From: Pseudodesulfovibrio pelocollis
GTDB lineage: Bacteria > Desulfobacterota > Desulfovibrionia > Desulfovibrionales > Desulfovibrionaceae
Assembly (NCBI RefSeq): GCF_030282845.1
Contig: NZ_JASTWE010000012.1
Span: 1-64,000 of the forward strand
Reading direction: 5' to 3'
DNA length: 64,000 bases
Shown: positions 43,492 through 52,558 of the stretch, one piece after another
Position numbering within the stretch: the first letter of the stretch is position 1
How the letters are laid out: the number at the start of each line of letters is the position of its first letter
The notes under the pieces: model-generated
The model's input: the letters and a program-made list of their open reading frames with translations, nothing else
What the model was told of the DNA's origin: nothing
Databases searched by the model: none
Made by a program: the position numbers and the translations under genes

Positions 43492-44046
43492 ATCGTTTTC
43501 CGACGTTTTTTCACTCACTTTATGAACGTTTTCTTCCCGAGGGGCAGAGGCGGGCGTCACTGCCCGACCTCGCTGCGCATCGTGCCGAAAGCACCGTCAG
43601 ATCAACCTCTAAACCACCAAAACAACGACGCTCCGGCCCTTGCCCCAACGGCACAGGATCAAAGAGATCGCTCGCGCTTGAGGGGCATTGATATCCGGCT
43701 ACCATCTGGATTGACGCGCCGCAATCACCCAGAATGCCCTCGCGTTCCTCTCCGACAATTTGAATTGCCCCTGCTTGGCCCGGGGGAGAGGGGAACTTTC
43801 TACCCGGTCCAGCACCATGCAGCCAATAATCTGGCGGACGGTCATCCCTTGTCAGAAAAACACTTTTGTCTTGAATGTAGACGACTTCCGCACTGGTGGC
43901 ACGGTCGCCGCCAGCGTCAAACGATTTTTGCAAGAACGGGGCCGAATGTGGCAAGGTGCCGGGGAATGCAATTTGCAGAACTTGCGAAGAGCGTCAGGAC
44001 ATGACCATTTCATTCAACAAATGAACGATGCGTGACAGTGCCAAAC
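43492..44046. other. Gene-free gap between divergent glycan blocks (555 bases)
   Basis: The island and the plus-strand block at 44047 diverge here, so promoters for both should lie in this stretch. I see no convincing -35/-10 pair. A 144-codon minus-strand frame (43520-43954) starts with TTG and lacks a ribosome-binding site or domain. Near 43590-43620 the minus strand reads TGTTTTGGTGGTTTAGAGG, similar to the gap before 31435. GC is lower than in the block to the right. It may be the breakpoint of the island. Confidence 0.45.
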
Positions 44047-44889
44047 ATGACTGAAAAACCCATGACCTTGACAGAGACCATAACCCGCATGGCCGACCGG
44101 CTCGGCACGGAGCCGGGCGAGGAGTATCGCAACCCCGCCGTGTTTGACGGCCATCTGCGCATCTACCCGACCCTGGCCTGCAACCTGCGCTGCGCGTATT
44201 GCGTCAACGAGGCCATGGGGTGCCGTCCCCACCGCCATCCCCACCGCCATCCCCTGGCCGGACCGCAGGCGTGGGCCGAGGCCATCAACCGCGAGGGGCG
44301 GCACGTGGTCTTCACCGGGGGAGAGCCCTTCCTGTATCCCGGCCTGGCGGAGGTCATCAATGCCCTGCGGCCCGAACTGCGGGTGCGCGTCTATTCCAAC
44401 TTCTGCCTCGATCTTTCGGACCAGCTGGCCCGGATCGCCCGGCCCGTGCATTTCTTCGTCAGCTGGCACCCCCAGCAGCGGGCGGACAGGGAGGTTTTTT
44501 TGCGCAACCTCATGCTGATGCGCGACAGGGGCCGGTTCACGGCTGACATCCACGCCATCGACGCCGTGGAGACCGCGCCTGCCCTGGCCGACGACATCGC
44601 CCATTTCGCAAGGCACGGCTTCGCCATCGCCATGGACTCGGACCAGCGCGGCTTTGCGGGCGCAGGGCAGGGGCTGTGCCGCCCGGCGGCCTGCGCCAAG
44701 ACCCTGTATCTCATCGCCCCGGACGGCTCGCGCTTTCAGTGCGTGTCCCGGCTGGTGCGCAACGACCGGCCCATGGAAAACATGCTAGCCGGGCCGCTCG
44801 GCCCGGCCGCCGCCGTGTCCGAGTGCCCGGATTTCGGCAACTGCGCCCCGTGCGACGCCCTGGGCGAAACCACCATGGCCGTGTTCTAG
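44047..44889 (+). CDS. Radical SAM protein with a second cysteine cluster
   Basis: A 280-aa radical SAM enzyme with CNLRCAYC (CX3CX2C) near residues 45-52 inside YPTLACNLRCAYCVN, and FTGGEPFLYP, the SAM glycine motif. The C-terminus has more cysteines (CRPAACAK, FQC, CPDFGNCAPC), an arrangement like the auxiliary 4Fe-4S cluster of SPASM/Twitch proteins. The substrate is unknown. A 2-epimerase gene begins 10 bases after its stop, so it heads the plus-strand glycan operon. GTG 44032 is an alternative start. Confidence 0.82.
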   Translation: MTEKPMTLTETITRMADRLGTEPGEEYRNPAVFDGHLRIYPTLACNLRCAYCVNEAMGCRPHRHPHRHPLAGPQAWAEAINREGRHVVFTGGEPFLYPGLAEVINALRPELRVRVYSNFCLDLSDQLARIARPVHFFVSWHPQQRADREVFLRNLMLMRDRGRFTADIHAIDAVETAPALADDIAHFARHGFAIAMDSDQRGFAGAGQGLCRPAACAKTLYLIAPDGSRFQCVSRLVRNDRPMENMLAGPLGPAAAVSECPDFGNCAPCDALGETTMAVF

Positions 44890-44899
44890 GAGAAGCCGC

Positions 44900-46036
44900 G
44901 TGTCCCTGAAACTGACCACGATCCTCGGCGCGAGGCCGCAATTCGTCAAGGCGTCCGCCCTGTCCCGCAGGGTGGCCCGGCTCAATGCCGAAGGCGCGGC
45001 CATCGAGGAGACCATCGTCCACACCGGCCAGCACTATGACCAGGAAATGTCCGATGTCTTCTTCTCGGAGCTGGCCATTCCCAGGCCGACACTCCGGCTT
45101 GCCGCTGCGGGCGACGACAGGGCCGGGCGCTTTGCGGCCATGGTCTCGGGCCTGGGGGATTTCCTGGGCCGGGTGCGGCCCGACGTGGTCCTGGTCTTCG
45201 GCGACACGGACACCACCCTGGCCGGGGCGCTCACCGCGTCGCAATTGGGCATTCCGGTGGCCCATGTGGAAGCCGGGCTGCGCTCCTACAACCGGACCAT
45301 GCCCGAGGAGACCAACCGGGTGCTCACGGACCACATCTCCCGCTTCCTCTTCTGCCCCACGACCACGGCCGTGACCAATCTGGCCGCCGAGGGCATCACC
45401 GACGGCAAGGGGACCGGCGCGGAGCGCGTCCATGTCTCCCTGTGCGGCGACATCCAACTGGAGACCCTGCGCCACTACGCGGCCGCGAGCCGCCTCGCGC
45501 CGGAAATCGGCGAGCAGGTTCGCGCCCTGACCAAGGGCGGATCCTACGCCCTGGCCACCATCCACCGGGCCGAATCCACGGCCGATGCCCACCGCCTCGG
45601 CCAGTTGCTGCTCGGCCTCAAGCGGGTCGCCCGGCGGCTGCCCGTGGTCATCCCCCTGCACCCGGGCACCCGTAAAAAGATGGAAGAGCACGGTCTGGAC
45701 CTGGACGATCCGCGCGTGCTGGTGCTGCCCCCGGTGGGCTTTCTGGACATGATAGCCCTGCTCGACGGCGCGTCCCTGGTCATGACCGACAGCGGCGGCC
45801 TGCAAAAGGAGGCGTTCTTCCTGCGCACGCCGTGCCTGACCCTGCGCCGGGAAACCGAATGGGTGGAGCTGGTGGAACTGGGCTGCAACCGCATCTGCGG
45901 CGTGGAGGCCGAGGCCATTGATCGCGGCGCGGCCCTGATGCTGGAAAAGGCGTGCGACTGGTCGGCCACGCCCTACGGCGCGGGCGACACCTCGCGCATC
46001 GTGCTCGAAACGCTGTCGGCGGCTTTTACCCGCTAG
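44900..46036 (+). CDS. wecB: UDP-GlcNAc 2-epimerase (non-hydrolysing, WecB-like), second copy
   Basis: A 378-aa epimerase with GARPQFVK, HTGQHYD near residue 45, FGDTDTTLA, HVEAGLRSY and MTDSGGLQKEA, all in the usual order. It interconverts UDP-GlcNAc and UDP-ManNAc in the cytoplasm for glycan synthesis. Start GTG at 44900 behind GGAG. It differs clearly from the 40972 paralogue, so the two probably serve different sugars. Its stop overlaps the convergent glycosyltransferase gene by four bases (46033-46036). Confidence 0.88.
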   Translation: MSLKLTTILGARPQFVKASALSRRVARLNAEGAAIEETIVHTGQHYDQEMSDVFFSELAIPRPTLRLAAAGDDRAGRFAAMVSGLGDFLGRVRPDVVLVFGDTDTTLAGALTASQLGIPVAHVEAGLRSYNRTMPEETNRVLTDHISRFLFCPTTTAVTNLAAEGITDGKGTGAERVHVSLCGDIQLETLRHYAAASRLAPEIGEQVRALTKGGSYALATIHRAESTADAHRLGQLLLGLKRVARRLPVVIPLHPGTRKKMEEHGLDLDDPRVLVLPPVGFLDMIALLDGASLVMTDSGGLQKEAFFLRTPCLTLRRETEWVELVELGCNRICGVEAEAIDRGAALMLEKACDWSATPYGAGDTSRIVLETLSAAFTR

Positions 46037-47148
46037 GCGAGCAGGGATTCCACCTTTCTGGCCCGCATGGTCCAGTGGTGATCGGCCTTGATCGCCTTCA
46101 TCCGCTCCACCTTGGTCCCGTACTCGCGGATCATCCCCTCGGGATCGAAGTCGCCGAAATCGCCGAAGTCGGCGTCGAGCACCCAGCCCACGTTGTTTTC
46201 GGCCACGAACTCGGCCACGCTGGTGCCGCCGCTGACCAGCAGCGGAATGTTCTGGCCCACGGCCTCGTAGAGCTTGTTTGGCATGGCAAAGCCCAGGTAC
46301 GGATGGTCGGTGCGGACAATGGCCGAGATGGTGTGCTCGGCAAAGGCCGCCTTCAGGGCGTCGCCGTGCAGATGGCAGACCGTCACCCCGCCCGGCAGGC
46401 TTCCGTAGAACCCCTGCCATTGCGCCCATTCCTCCTGGCGGGTGCAGACCGTGACCGGATATTGCGCCCCGAGTTTGATGAGCGGTGTGATGTCGTACAC
46501 CGGGCTGGACACCCCGCCCACGTAGATGAAGCGCAGGTCGCCGGGCGTCCGGGGAAAGGGCCGGTCCACGTCCGAGGTCATGTCGTGGGCAGCGGGCAGC
46601 GGGCTGGCCTTGGCCTTGAGACCGTCGGGCAGCAGATAGGCCAGCTTCATGCTCGGCAAAAAGAGCACGTCCAGCAGCCTGGCGTAGTAGTGGAAATCCA
46701 GGTGATAGAAGAACTTGCGCCACAGCCGGGCGTGCCATGGCTTGTCCTGCATGAAATATTTGAATTTCCAGTAGATGTCGCGATAGAACAGGCCGATCTT
46801 GATGCCGTGCCCCTTGAGCCTGGCAAAGAAGTCGAAGTCTGCGAAGGGATAGAAGGGCCGGTTGTTCTTCTCGGTGAGCATGGTGGGCAGGACCGAGCTT
46901 TCGGCGTAGCAGAAGGCGTACTCCTCGCCCCGGTCAAGCCGTTTGGCGATGGCGGCCATGGCCTGGGCGCGGCTGGCCTTGTCGCCGGAGATGACGTCCA
47001 CCGCATACCCCAGCGCCTCGAAGGCGGCGATCATCTTGCCGGGCCGTATGCCGCCGCCGGAGATGGCGTATCCCAGCCTGAATGGTACGTGAAACACGAT
47101 GCGCGGTTTCGGCTGCGTGCTGTCCTGTGGCAAGGCTTGCTCCGTCAT
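46033..47148 (-). CDS. GT-B-type glycosyltransferase
   Basis: A 371-aa protein with a nucleotide-sugar-binding look: VFHVPFRLGYAISGGGIRPGKM near residue 18 and a late MPNKLYEAVGQNIPLLVSGGTSVAEFV typical of GT4-like C-terminal domains. Aromatic-rich DIYWKFKYFMQDKPWH lies in the middle. It probably transfers a sugar to a surface glycan. It is minus-strand, diverges from the GT9 gene (231-base gap) and converges on the 2-epimerase. The ATG at 47148 is chosen over longer forms, which would enter the divergent promoter region. Confidence 0.75.
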   Translation of the reverse strand: MTEQALPQDSTQPKPRIVFHVPFRLGYAISGGGIRPGKMIAAFEALGYAVDVISGDKASRAQAMAAIAKRLDRGEEYAFCYAESSVLPTMLTEKNNRPFYPFADFDFFARLKGHGIKIGLFYRDIYWKFKYFMQDKPWHARLWRKFFYHLDFHYYARLLDVLFLPSMKLAYLLPDGLKAKASPLPAAHDMTSDVDRPFPRTPGDLRFIYVGGVSSPVYDITPLIKLGAQYPVTVCTRQEEWAQWQGFYGSLPGGVTVCHLHGDALKAAFAEHTISAIVRTDHPYLGFAMPNKLYEAVGQNIPLLVSGGTSVAEFVAENNVGWVLDADFGDFGDFDPEGMIREYGTKVERMKAIKADHHWTMRARKVESLLA

Positions 47149-47379
47149 TGTTTTGGCACTATCATCCACCACGGCCCTGATTGCAAGTTGGAGGCCAGCC
47201 TTGCCGGGCAAACCGCCAGAGCCTTGGGCCACGCGGGCGCGCAACTTGCAAGGGCGTATGGCCCTGTCAATGCGTCCGCGCCGCCCCGGCGTCAACCCGG
47301 GGGGAGGGAGTGCTGCCAAGCCAAAGGAGACGGTCATTTCGTTGCAACGCCACGCCGCAAACCCCGGAGCCGTCCGGCC

Positions 47380-48714
47380 ATGACCGTGCTCGTCCTGCCC
47401 GAACCGGGCCTGTGGCGCACCGGGCTGCCCGCCCCCCTGATCGCGATGGGGGACGCGGTCGTGGTCTGTCCGGCCGAGGACAGGCAGGATGTGGAACGCC
47501 TGCCGGGTGCTTCCCGGATCGTGACCTTTGAGGGCGGCTCCCTGACCCCGTCGCGGCCGGACCTCCGCGCCCTGGTCGTCCGGCTTGATCTCTCGGGCGA
47601 GGTGGTCCTGATCCGCGACGAGACCCTGCCCAGGGCATGGGACGCCTACGTCTGCGCCCTGGGCCTCGTGGGGGCCAAGGCCTTGCGGCTGCTCGGCCAG
47701 TCCGGGGAAACAGCCGTGACCCCGCCCCGCAGGCCCGACATGGGCGCGGTGCGCTCCCTGTTGCTCACGGCCTGTAGTGGTATCGGCAACGTGGTCCAGA
47801 CCACGTCCCTCCTGGTGGCCGCCCGCCGCCATGGCCTTGATGCCGCCTTCTGCCCCGTGTCCGACGCTGGCGGCTCCCTGGCGCCCCTTTTCCGCACCGC
47901 GCTCCCGGGCCTGACCGTGCTCACCCCGGAGCAGGCCCATGGCTTCGAGGCGGACCTGCGCCTGAACATCGAGTGCCGCGCCCTGCTGCGGCCGGGCGAT
48001 TTCTTCCATTCCCCGTATCGCGACCCCGTGACCCGGCACGAGGCCGAGGCCTATGCCCAGTTCTTCGCCAATGTCACCGGCCTTCCGGCCAGCCCGGACG
48101 AATCAGCCGTCGGCGGCCACGAAGCGGTGCCCGAGGCCGCCCTCAGGGGTCGCGTGGTCCTGTGCCCGGGCAGCAAGCCGGGTTGGGATTCCAAGCGCTG
48201 GCCGCACTTCGGGGCGCTTGTCCGGCGGCTCGAGAATCCGGTGGTCCTGTGTCGGCAGCAAGATCTTAAAGCCTATGCCACCCTTGATTTTCTCGCCCCC
48301 ATCCGGGGCAACGGGGCCACGCTGGTCACGGAGGCGAGCCTGCCCGAGGCGGCCGCCATCCTGCGCCACGCGGCCGCCGTGGTGGCCAACGACTGCGGCC
48401 TGGCGCACATGGCCGCAGCCACGGGCGCGCCGACCCTGGTCCTGTTCGGCCCGTCCTCCCTGGGCAAGAACCGCCCCCTGGGGGCAAATGCGCGCACCCT
48501 GAGCCTCGGCCTCGGCTGCCAGCCCTGCCAAGGGGCCACCAGCGGCCCGGGGCGGCTGGCCCCGGGCGACTCTCGCTGCGACCTCGGCTATCCCTGTCTG
48601 GCCGACATGACCGTGGACATGGTCCTTGCTGAACTGCAACGCTGCCTGAAAACCGGGAAGCCGCCCATGCCGCCCGTCCCGCCGATCACTCCAGAAGGAA
48701 CACGCCATGCCTGA
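47380..48714 (+). CDS. GT9 glycosyltransferase (heptosyltransferase-like)
   Basis: A 444-aa protein. The C-terminal half is GT9-like, with CPGSKPGWDSKRWPHF near residue 265 and VVANDCGLAHMAAATGAPTLVLFGP, the donor site. A late cysteine pair (GCQPC) and CDLGYPC suggest a further motif. The first 120 residues are not recognised and make it longer than LPS heptosyltransferases. It may act in LPS core or in protein glycosylation. The start at 47380 has no strong ribosome-binding site. Overlaps the FkbM gene by eight bases. Confidence 0.8.
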   Translation: MTVLVLPEPGLWRTGLPAPLIAMGDAVVVCPAEDRQDVERLPGASRIVTFEGGSLTPSRPDLRALVVRLDLSGEVVLIRDETLPRAWDAYVCALGLVGAKALRLLGQSGETAVTPPRRPDMGAVRSLLLTACSGIGNVVQTTSLLVAARRHGLDAAFCPVSDAGGSLAPLFRTALPGLTVLTPEQAHGFEADLRLNIECRALLRPGDFFHSPYRDPVTRHEAEAYAQFFANVTGLPASPDESAVGGHEAVPEAALRGRVVLCPGSKPGWDSKRWPHFGALVRRLENPVVLCRQQDLKAYATLDFLAPIRGNGATLVTEASLPEAAAILRHAAAVVANDCGLAHMAAATGAPTLVLFGPSSLGKNRPLGANARTLSLGLGCQPCQGATSGPGRLAPGDSRCDLGYPCLADMTVDMVLAELQRCLKTGKPPMPPVPPITPEGTRHA

Positions 48715-49834
48715 CCATCCCTTTCAGACCCTGACCGATCTGCCGCGCCACGGGCGTGTCCTGATCTATGGCTGCGGGGCTGCGGCCGGGACGGTGCTCG
48801 CCCGCATCCGGGCCGGGCGGCCGGACGTGACCGTGCCCTGCCTGATGGACTCGTTCAAGGCGGGCGAGGCCTTTGGTCTGCCGGTGATCACCCGGGCGGA
48901 CCTGCCCGGCCTCGCGGGCGGTTTCGATCATATCCTCATCGCCTCGGCCTGGTGGCGTGACATCGCCGCCGCTCTGGAGCGGGAAGGCGTCACGGCCTGG
49001 GGCGTGGCCGCGCCCGTGCTCTGGCACAAGTACGTCTTCTCGAACGAGGAGCTGCTGCGGGCCAGACCCATGCTCGACGCGGTGGAGGCCATGCTCGCCA
49101 CCGACCGCGACCGCGAGCTGTACCGCTTCCTGACCGAGTGCCGCCGCGAAAACTCGCCCCTGGTGGACATGGACGCCATTTCGCCGCGACTGGCCGATGC
49201 CGCCGGGGTCCGCGCCACCCTGTGCGCCCACCTTGGCGGGCAGTATCTCGATTTCGTGGTCCGCGACCGCATCCACACCGTGCTCCACGCCGGGGCCTAT
49301 GACGGCAGGGACTGCCTGCGCTTTCTGGAGGCGTTTCCCGATGTGGCCATGATCCACGGGTTCGAGCCGCAAGGCACGGCGCGGATCAAGGCCGACACCC
49401 TCTCCGCCATCAGGGAATCGGGCCGGGTGCGCATCCACCCCCTGGGCCTGTGGAGCGACACCTGCTCCCTGCCCCTGACCGGCTCGGGCGGCTGCGCCAC
49501 CCTGACCTCCGCTGTTTCGCCGCACGAGGCCGCAGGCAATGTGGACACCGTCTCCGTGGACGGGTTCGTGGCCCGAAACAACATCGGGCGGGTGGACTAC
49601 CTGTGCCTGGACGTGGAGGGCGCGGAACTGCCCGCCCTGGACGGCGCGCGCCGCACCATCGAGGCCCACCGGCCCCAGCTGGCCGTGTGCATCTATCATC
49701 TCAAGGAAGACTTCTTTCGGCTGCCCCTGATCCTCAGGGACCGCCTTGACGGGTACGTGTACCGGCTCGGCCACTATAGCCACGGCCTGCATGAGACAGT
49801 ACTTTACGCCATCCCCGAGGAGTTGGTGAATTGA
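48707..49834 (+). CDS. FkbM-family methyltransferase
   Basis: A 375-aa protein with a Rossmann-like N-terminal domain (RVLIYGCGAAAGTVLAR, about 1-110), which resembles sugar-nucleotide-binding regions, then an FkbM methyltransferase (HAGAYDGRDCLRF near residue 193 as SAM motif; CLDVEGAELPAL near 300). FkbM enzymes O-methylate sugars. The stop is one base before the GT2 gene. It probably methylates the glycan made in this operon. Confidence 0.85.
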   Translation: MPDHPFQTLTDLPRHGRVLIYGCGAAAGTVLARIRAGRPDVTVPCLMDSFKAGEAFGLPVITRADLPGLAGGFDHILIASAWWRDIAAALEREGVTAWGVAAPVLWHKYVFSNEELLRARPMLDAVEAMLATDRDRELYRFLTECRRENSPLVDMDAISPRLADAAGVRATLCAHLGGQYLDFVVRDRIHTVLHAGAYDGRDCLRFLEAFPDVAMIHGFEPQGTARIKADTLSAIRESGRVRIHPLGLWSDTCSLPLTGSGGCATLTSAVSPHEAAGNVDTVSVDGFVARNNIGRVDYLCLDVEGAELPALDGARRTIEAHRPQLAVCIYHLKEDFFRLPLILRDRLDGYVYRLGHYSHGLHETVLYAIPEELVN

Positions 49835-49835
49835 C

Positions 49836-50780
49836 ATGACCCAGACAAGCCTGCTCGCGCCAAAACGATTCCTCGTGGTCATCCCCTGCCACAACTGCGG
49901 GGAGTACATCGGCCAGTGCCTGGATTCCCTGCTGGCCCAGACCTTCACCGGCTGGACCGCCCTGGTGGCTGACGACTGCTCCGACGACGACACGGCCGAG
50001 CGGGTGCGCCCCTATCTGGACGATCCGCGAATCCGGCTGCGCACCGGGGCCGAGCGCGCCTGGCTCGTGGGCAACAAGGTGGCCGCGCTACGCTCCCTTG
50101 ATCTGTGCCCCTCGGACGTGGCGGCCGTGGTGGACGGCGACGACTGGCTGGCCCCGACCTGCCTGGAGCGGCTCTGGGAGCGCCACCGGGCAGGATACGA
50201 CCTGGTCTACGCCGACGACGCGGTCGAGGGCGGCGGCCATTCGGTGGGCCGTCCTTATCTGGTCACGGCCCCGCCCAGGGCGCAGGCGTGGTGCTTTTCC
50301 CATCCCCGCTCCTTCAAGGGCTACCTCTTCGGCCTCCTGCCCGACGAGACCTTCCGCGACCGCGACGGCAACTATTTCCGCTCGGCCGGAGACCTCTCCC
50401 TGCTCCTGCCCATGGCCGAGCTGGCCGGGCCGGAGAAGATCGCCTTTGTGGACGAACCCCTGTATCACTACCGGGTCCATGACCGGTGCAACTTCCTGGT
50501 GCGGCGCGAAGAACAAATGCGCAACAACCGCGACATCCGGTCGCGGCCGCCGCTGATGCGGCAGACCAACCACTTCGACTTCGTGCATGGGGTGGAGCAT
50601 CTCGAAAAAGCGGGCATCGACGCCCTGGCCCGCGAGGTGCGGGCAGCCCATCCCCTCCCCTTTACCGTGAACATCCGCCACCGCATCCCGGCGGACCAGG
50701 TGGCCGACTGGCGGCCCTACCACGGTCTGTGGGTGGAGGAGGGGGTGTACCTCAGCGCGGAGATCGTCGAGGGGCCATAG
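49836..50780 (+). CDS. GT2 glycosyltransferase
   Basis: A 314-aa GT-A enzyme with VVIPCHNCGEYIGQCLDSLLAQ near residue 12, LVADDCSDDDTA and VVDGDDWL near 95 as the DxD metal site. It should transfer a sugar from a nucleotide donor at the cytoplasmic face. It begins one base after the FkbM stop, so it is translationally linked to it. The last glycan gene of this operon; NAD synthetase follows after 58 bases. Confidence 0.87.
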   Translation: MTQTSLLAPKRFLVVIPCHNCGEYIGQCLDSLLAQTFTGWTALVADDCSDDDTAERVRPYLDDPRIRLRTGAERAWLVGNKVAALRSLDLCPSDVAAVVDGDDWLAPTCLERLWERHRAGYDLVYADDAVEGGGHSVGRPYLVTAPPRAQAWCFSHPRSFKGYLFGLLPDETFRDRDGNYFRSAGDLSLLLPMAELAGPEKIAFVDEPLYHYRVHDRCNFLVRREEQMRNNRDIRSRPPLMRQTNHFDFVHGVEHLEKAGIDALAREVRAAHPLPFTVNIRHRIPADQVADWRPYHGLWVEEGVYLSAEIVEGP

Positions 50781-50838
50781 GCGTGGGTCGGCCGCCTTGG
50801 CGGTTGCCCCTGTCCGGCCTTTGGCGTATCCAGATTCC

Positions 50839-52521
50839 ATGAAAGTCGGCGTGCTGCAACTCAATGCCATGGTGGGCGACATCGACGGCAACTGCGCGGC
50901 CATCAGGCAGGGCATGGCCGAGGCCCGAGCCATGGGCGCGGACCTGTGCCTGACCCCGGAGCTGGCCGTGACCGGCTACCCGCCGCGCGACCTGCTGCTC
51001 TACGACAGGTTTGTGGCCAGGGCCAGGGCCGCAGTCGATGCACTGGCCCGCGAGCTTGAGGACGACGCGCCCGGCGGGCCGCCCCTGCTCCTGGGCGGGG
51101 TGGAGCCGAATCCCTGCACGCTGGGCAAGCCCGTCTTCAACGCCGCCTTCTGGTGCGAGGGCGGGGCCATCCGCCGCACCTTCCGCAAGACCCTGCTGCC
51201 CACCTATGATGTCTTTGACGAGGCCCGCTACTTCGAGCCAGCGCCAGCCGAACACAACGCCTGCGGCGAGCAGGCCAACATCATCAAGCACCAGGGCCGG
51301 ACCATCGCCGTGACCATCTGCGAAGACGCCTGGAACGACAAGGACTACTGGGAGACCCGCGTCTACCCGCGCGATCCGCTGGAAGAGGCTGCGGCCCACG
51401 GGCCGGACCTGATCGTCAACCTCTCGGCCTCGCCGCTCTTCCTGGGCAAGCAGCGGCTTCGCGAGGACATGCTCGGGGCCGTGGCCCACAAGTACCGCGT
51501 GCCCCTGGTCTATGCCAACCAGACCGGCGGCAACGACGACCTGATCTTTGACGGCCGCTCCTGCGCCTTTGGCCCGGACGGCAGGCTCACGGGCCGCGCC
51601 CCGGGCTTTGCGCCCGCAGTGGCCGTGTTCGACCTTGACGCGCCCCGGCCCGGTGCCATCGCCGACGACGATTTCGGCCGCGAGGCCGAGACCTGGCGCG
51701 CCCTGGTCATGGGCACCCGCGACTATGTGCGCAAGAGCGGCTTTTCCTCGGCCCTGATCGGCCTGTCCGGGGGCATCGACTCGGCCGTGACCGCGGCCGT
51801 GGCCGCCGAGGCCCTGGGGCCGGAGAACGTCACCGGCGTGCTCATGCCCTCGCCCTATTCCAGCCAGGGCAGCGTGGACGATTCCCTGGCCCTGGCCGCC
51901 AACCTGGGCATAAGCACCCTGACCCTGCCCATCGCGCCCATCATGGACGCCTTCACCCGGGCCCTGGCCGTACCCTTTGCCGGATTGCCCGAGGACACCA
52001 CCGAGGAGAACATCCAGTCGCGCATCCGGGGCAACCTGCTCATGGCCCTGTCCAACAAGCGCGGGGCCATGCTCCTGACCACGGGCAACAAGAGCGAGCT
52101 GGCCGTGGGCTACTGCACCATCTACGGCGACATGTCCGGCGGCTTCGCGGTCATCTCGGACGTGGACAAGACCGGGGTCTTTGCCCTGGCCCGCTGGCAC
52201 AACGCCCATGTGCGCGAGGCCATCCCGGAAGCCACCATCACCAAGCCCCCCTCGGCAGAACTGCGGCCCGACCAGAAGGACCAGGACTCCCTGCCGCCCT
52301 ACGACGTGCTCGACGCCATCCTGGCCCTGCACATCGAGCACCACCGCTCGGCGCGCCAGATAGTGGAGGCCGGATTCGACCCGACCACCGTGGATCGCGT
52401 GCTGCGGCTGGTCCGCTCGGCCGAGTTCAAGCGCCGTCAGGCCGCGCCGGGCATCAAGTTGACCCCGCGCTCATTCGGCACGGGCTGGCGCATGCCCCTG
52501 GCCTGCCGCCGCGAGATATGA
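50839..52521 (+). CDS. nadE: Glutamine-dependent NAD+ synthetase
   Basis: A 560-aa two-domain enzyme, making NAD from deamido-NAD with glutamine. The N-terminal nitrilase-type glutaminase has Glu in TPELAVTGYP, Lys in FRKTLLPTYD and Cys in TICEDAW near residue 160. The C-terminal ATP pyrophosphatase has GLSGGIDSA near 312. All three nitrilase catalytic residues are seen, so it can use glutamine. Housekeeping gene, unrelated to the neighbouring glycan genes. The ATG at 50839 starts at the usual MKVGVLQLN. Confidence 0.93.
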   Translation: MKVGVLQLNAMVGDIDGNCAAIRQGMAEARAMGADLCLTPELAVTGYPPRDLLLYDRFVARARAAVDALARELEDDAPGGPPLLLGGVEPNPCTLGKPVFNAAFWCEGGAIRRTFRKTLLPTYDVFDEARYFEPAPAEHNACGEQANIIKHQGRTIAVTICEDAWNDKDYWETRVYPRDPLEEAAAHGPDLIVNLSASPLFLGKQRLREDMLGAVAHKYRVPLVYANQTGGNDDLIFDGRSCAFGPDGRLTGRAPGFAPAVAVFDLDAPRPGAIADDDFGREAETWRALVMGTRDYVRKSGFSSALIGLSGGIDSAVTAAVAAEALGPENVTGVLMPSPYSSQGSVDDSLALAANLGISTLTLPIAPIMDAFTRALAVPFAGLPEDTTEENIQSRIRGNLLMALSNKRGAMLLTTGNKSELAVGYCTIYGDMSGGFAVISDVDKTGVFALARWHNAHVREAIPEATITKPPSAELRPDQKDQDSLPPYDVLDAILALHIEHHRSARQIVEAGFDPTTVDRVLRLVRSAEFKRRQAAPGIKLTPRSFGTGWRMPLACRREI

Positions 52522-52558
52522 CCCACGGCCCATCGCGGTCCAAACACACGGACACCAC

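Noticed and set aside
43520-43954. 144-codon minus frame in the divergent gap
   Set aside because: TTG start, no ribosome-binding site and no domain. Not reported as a gene.
45952-47379. In-frame extension upstream of the GT9 gene
   Set aside because: It reads through the end of the 2-epimerase gene and opposite the glycosyltransferase gene; GT9-type sequence begins only near 47380.
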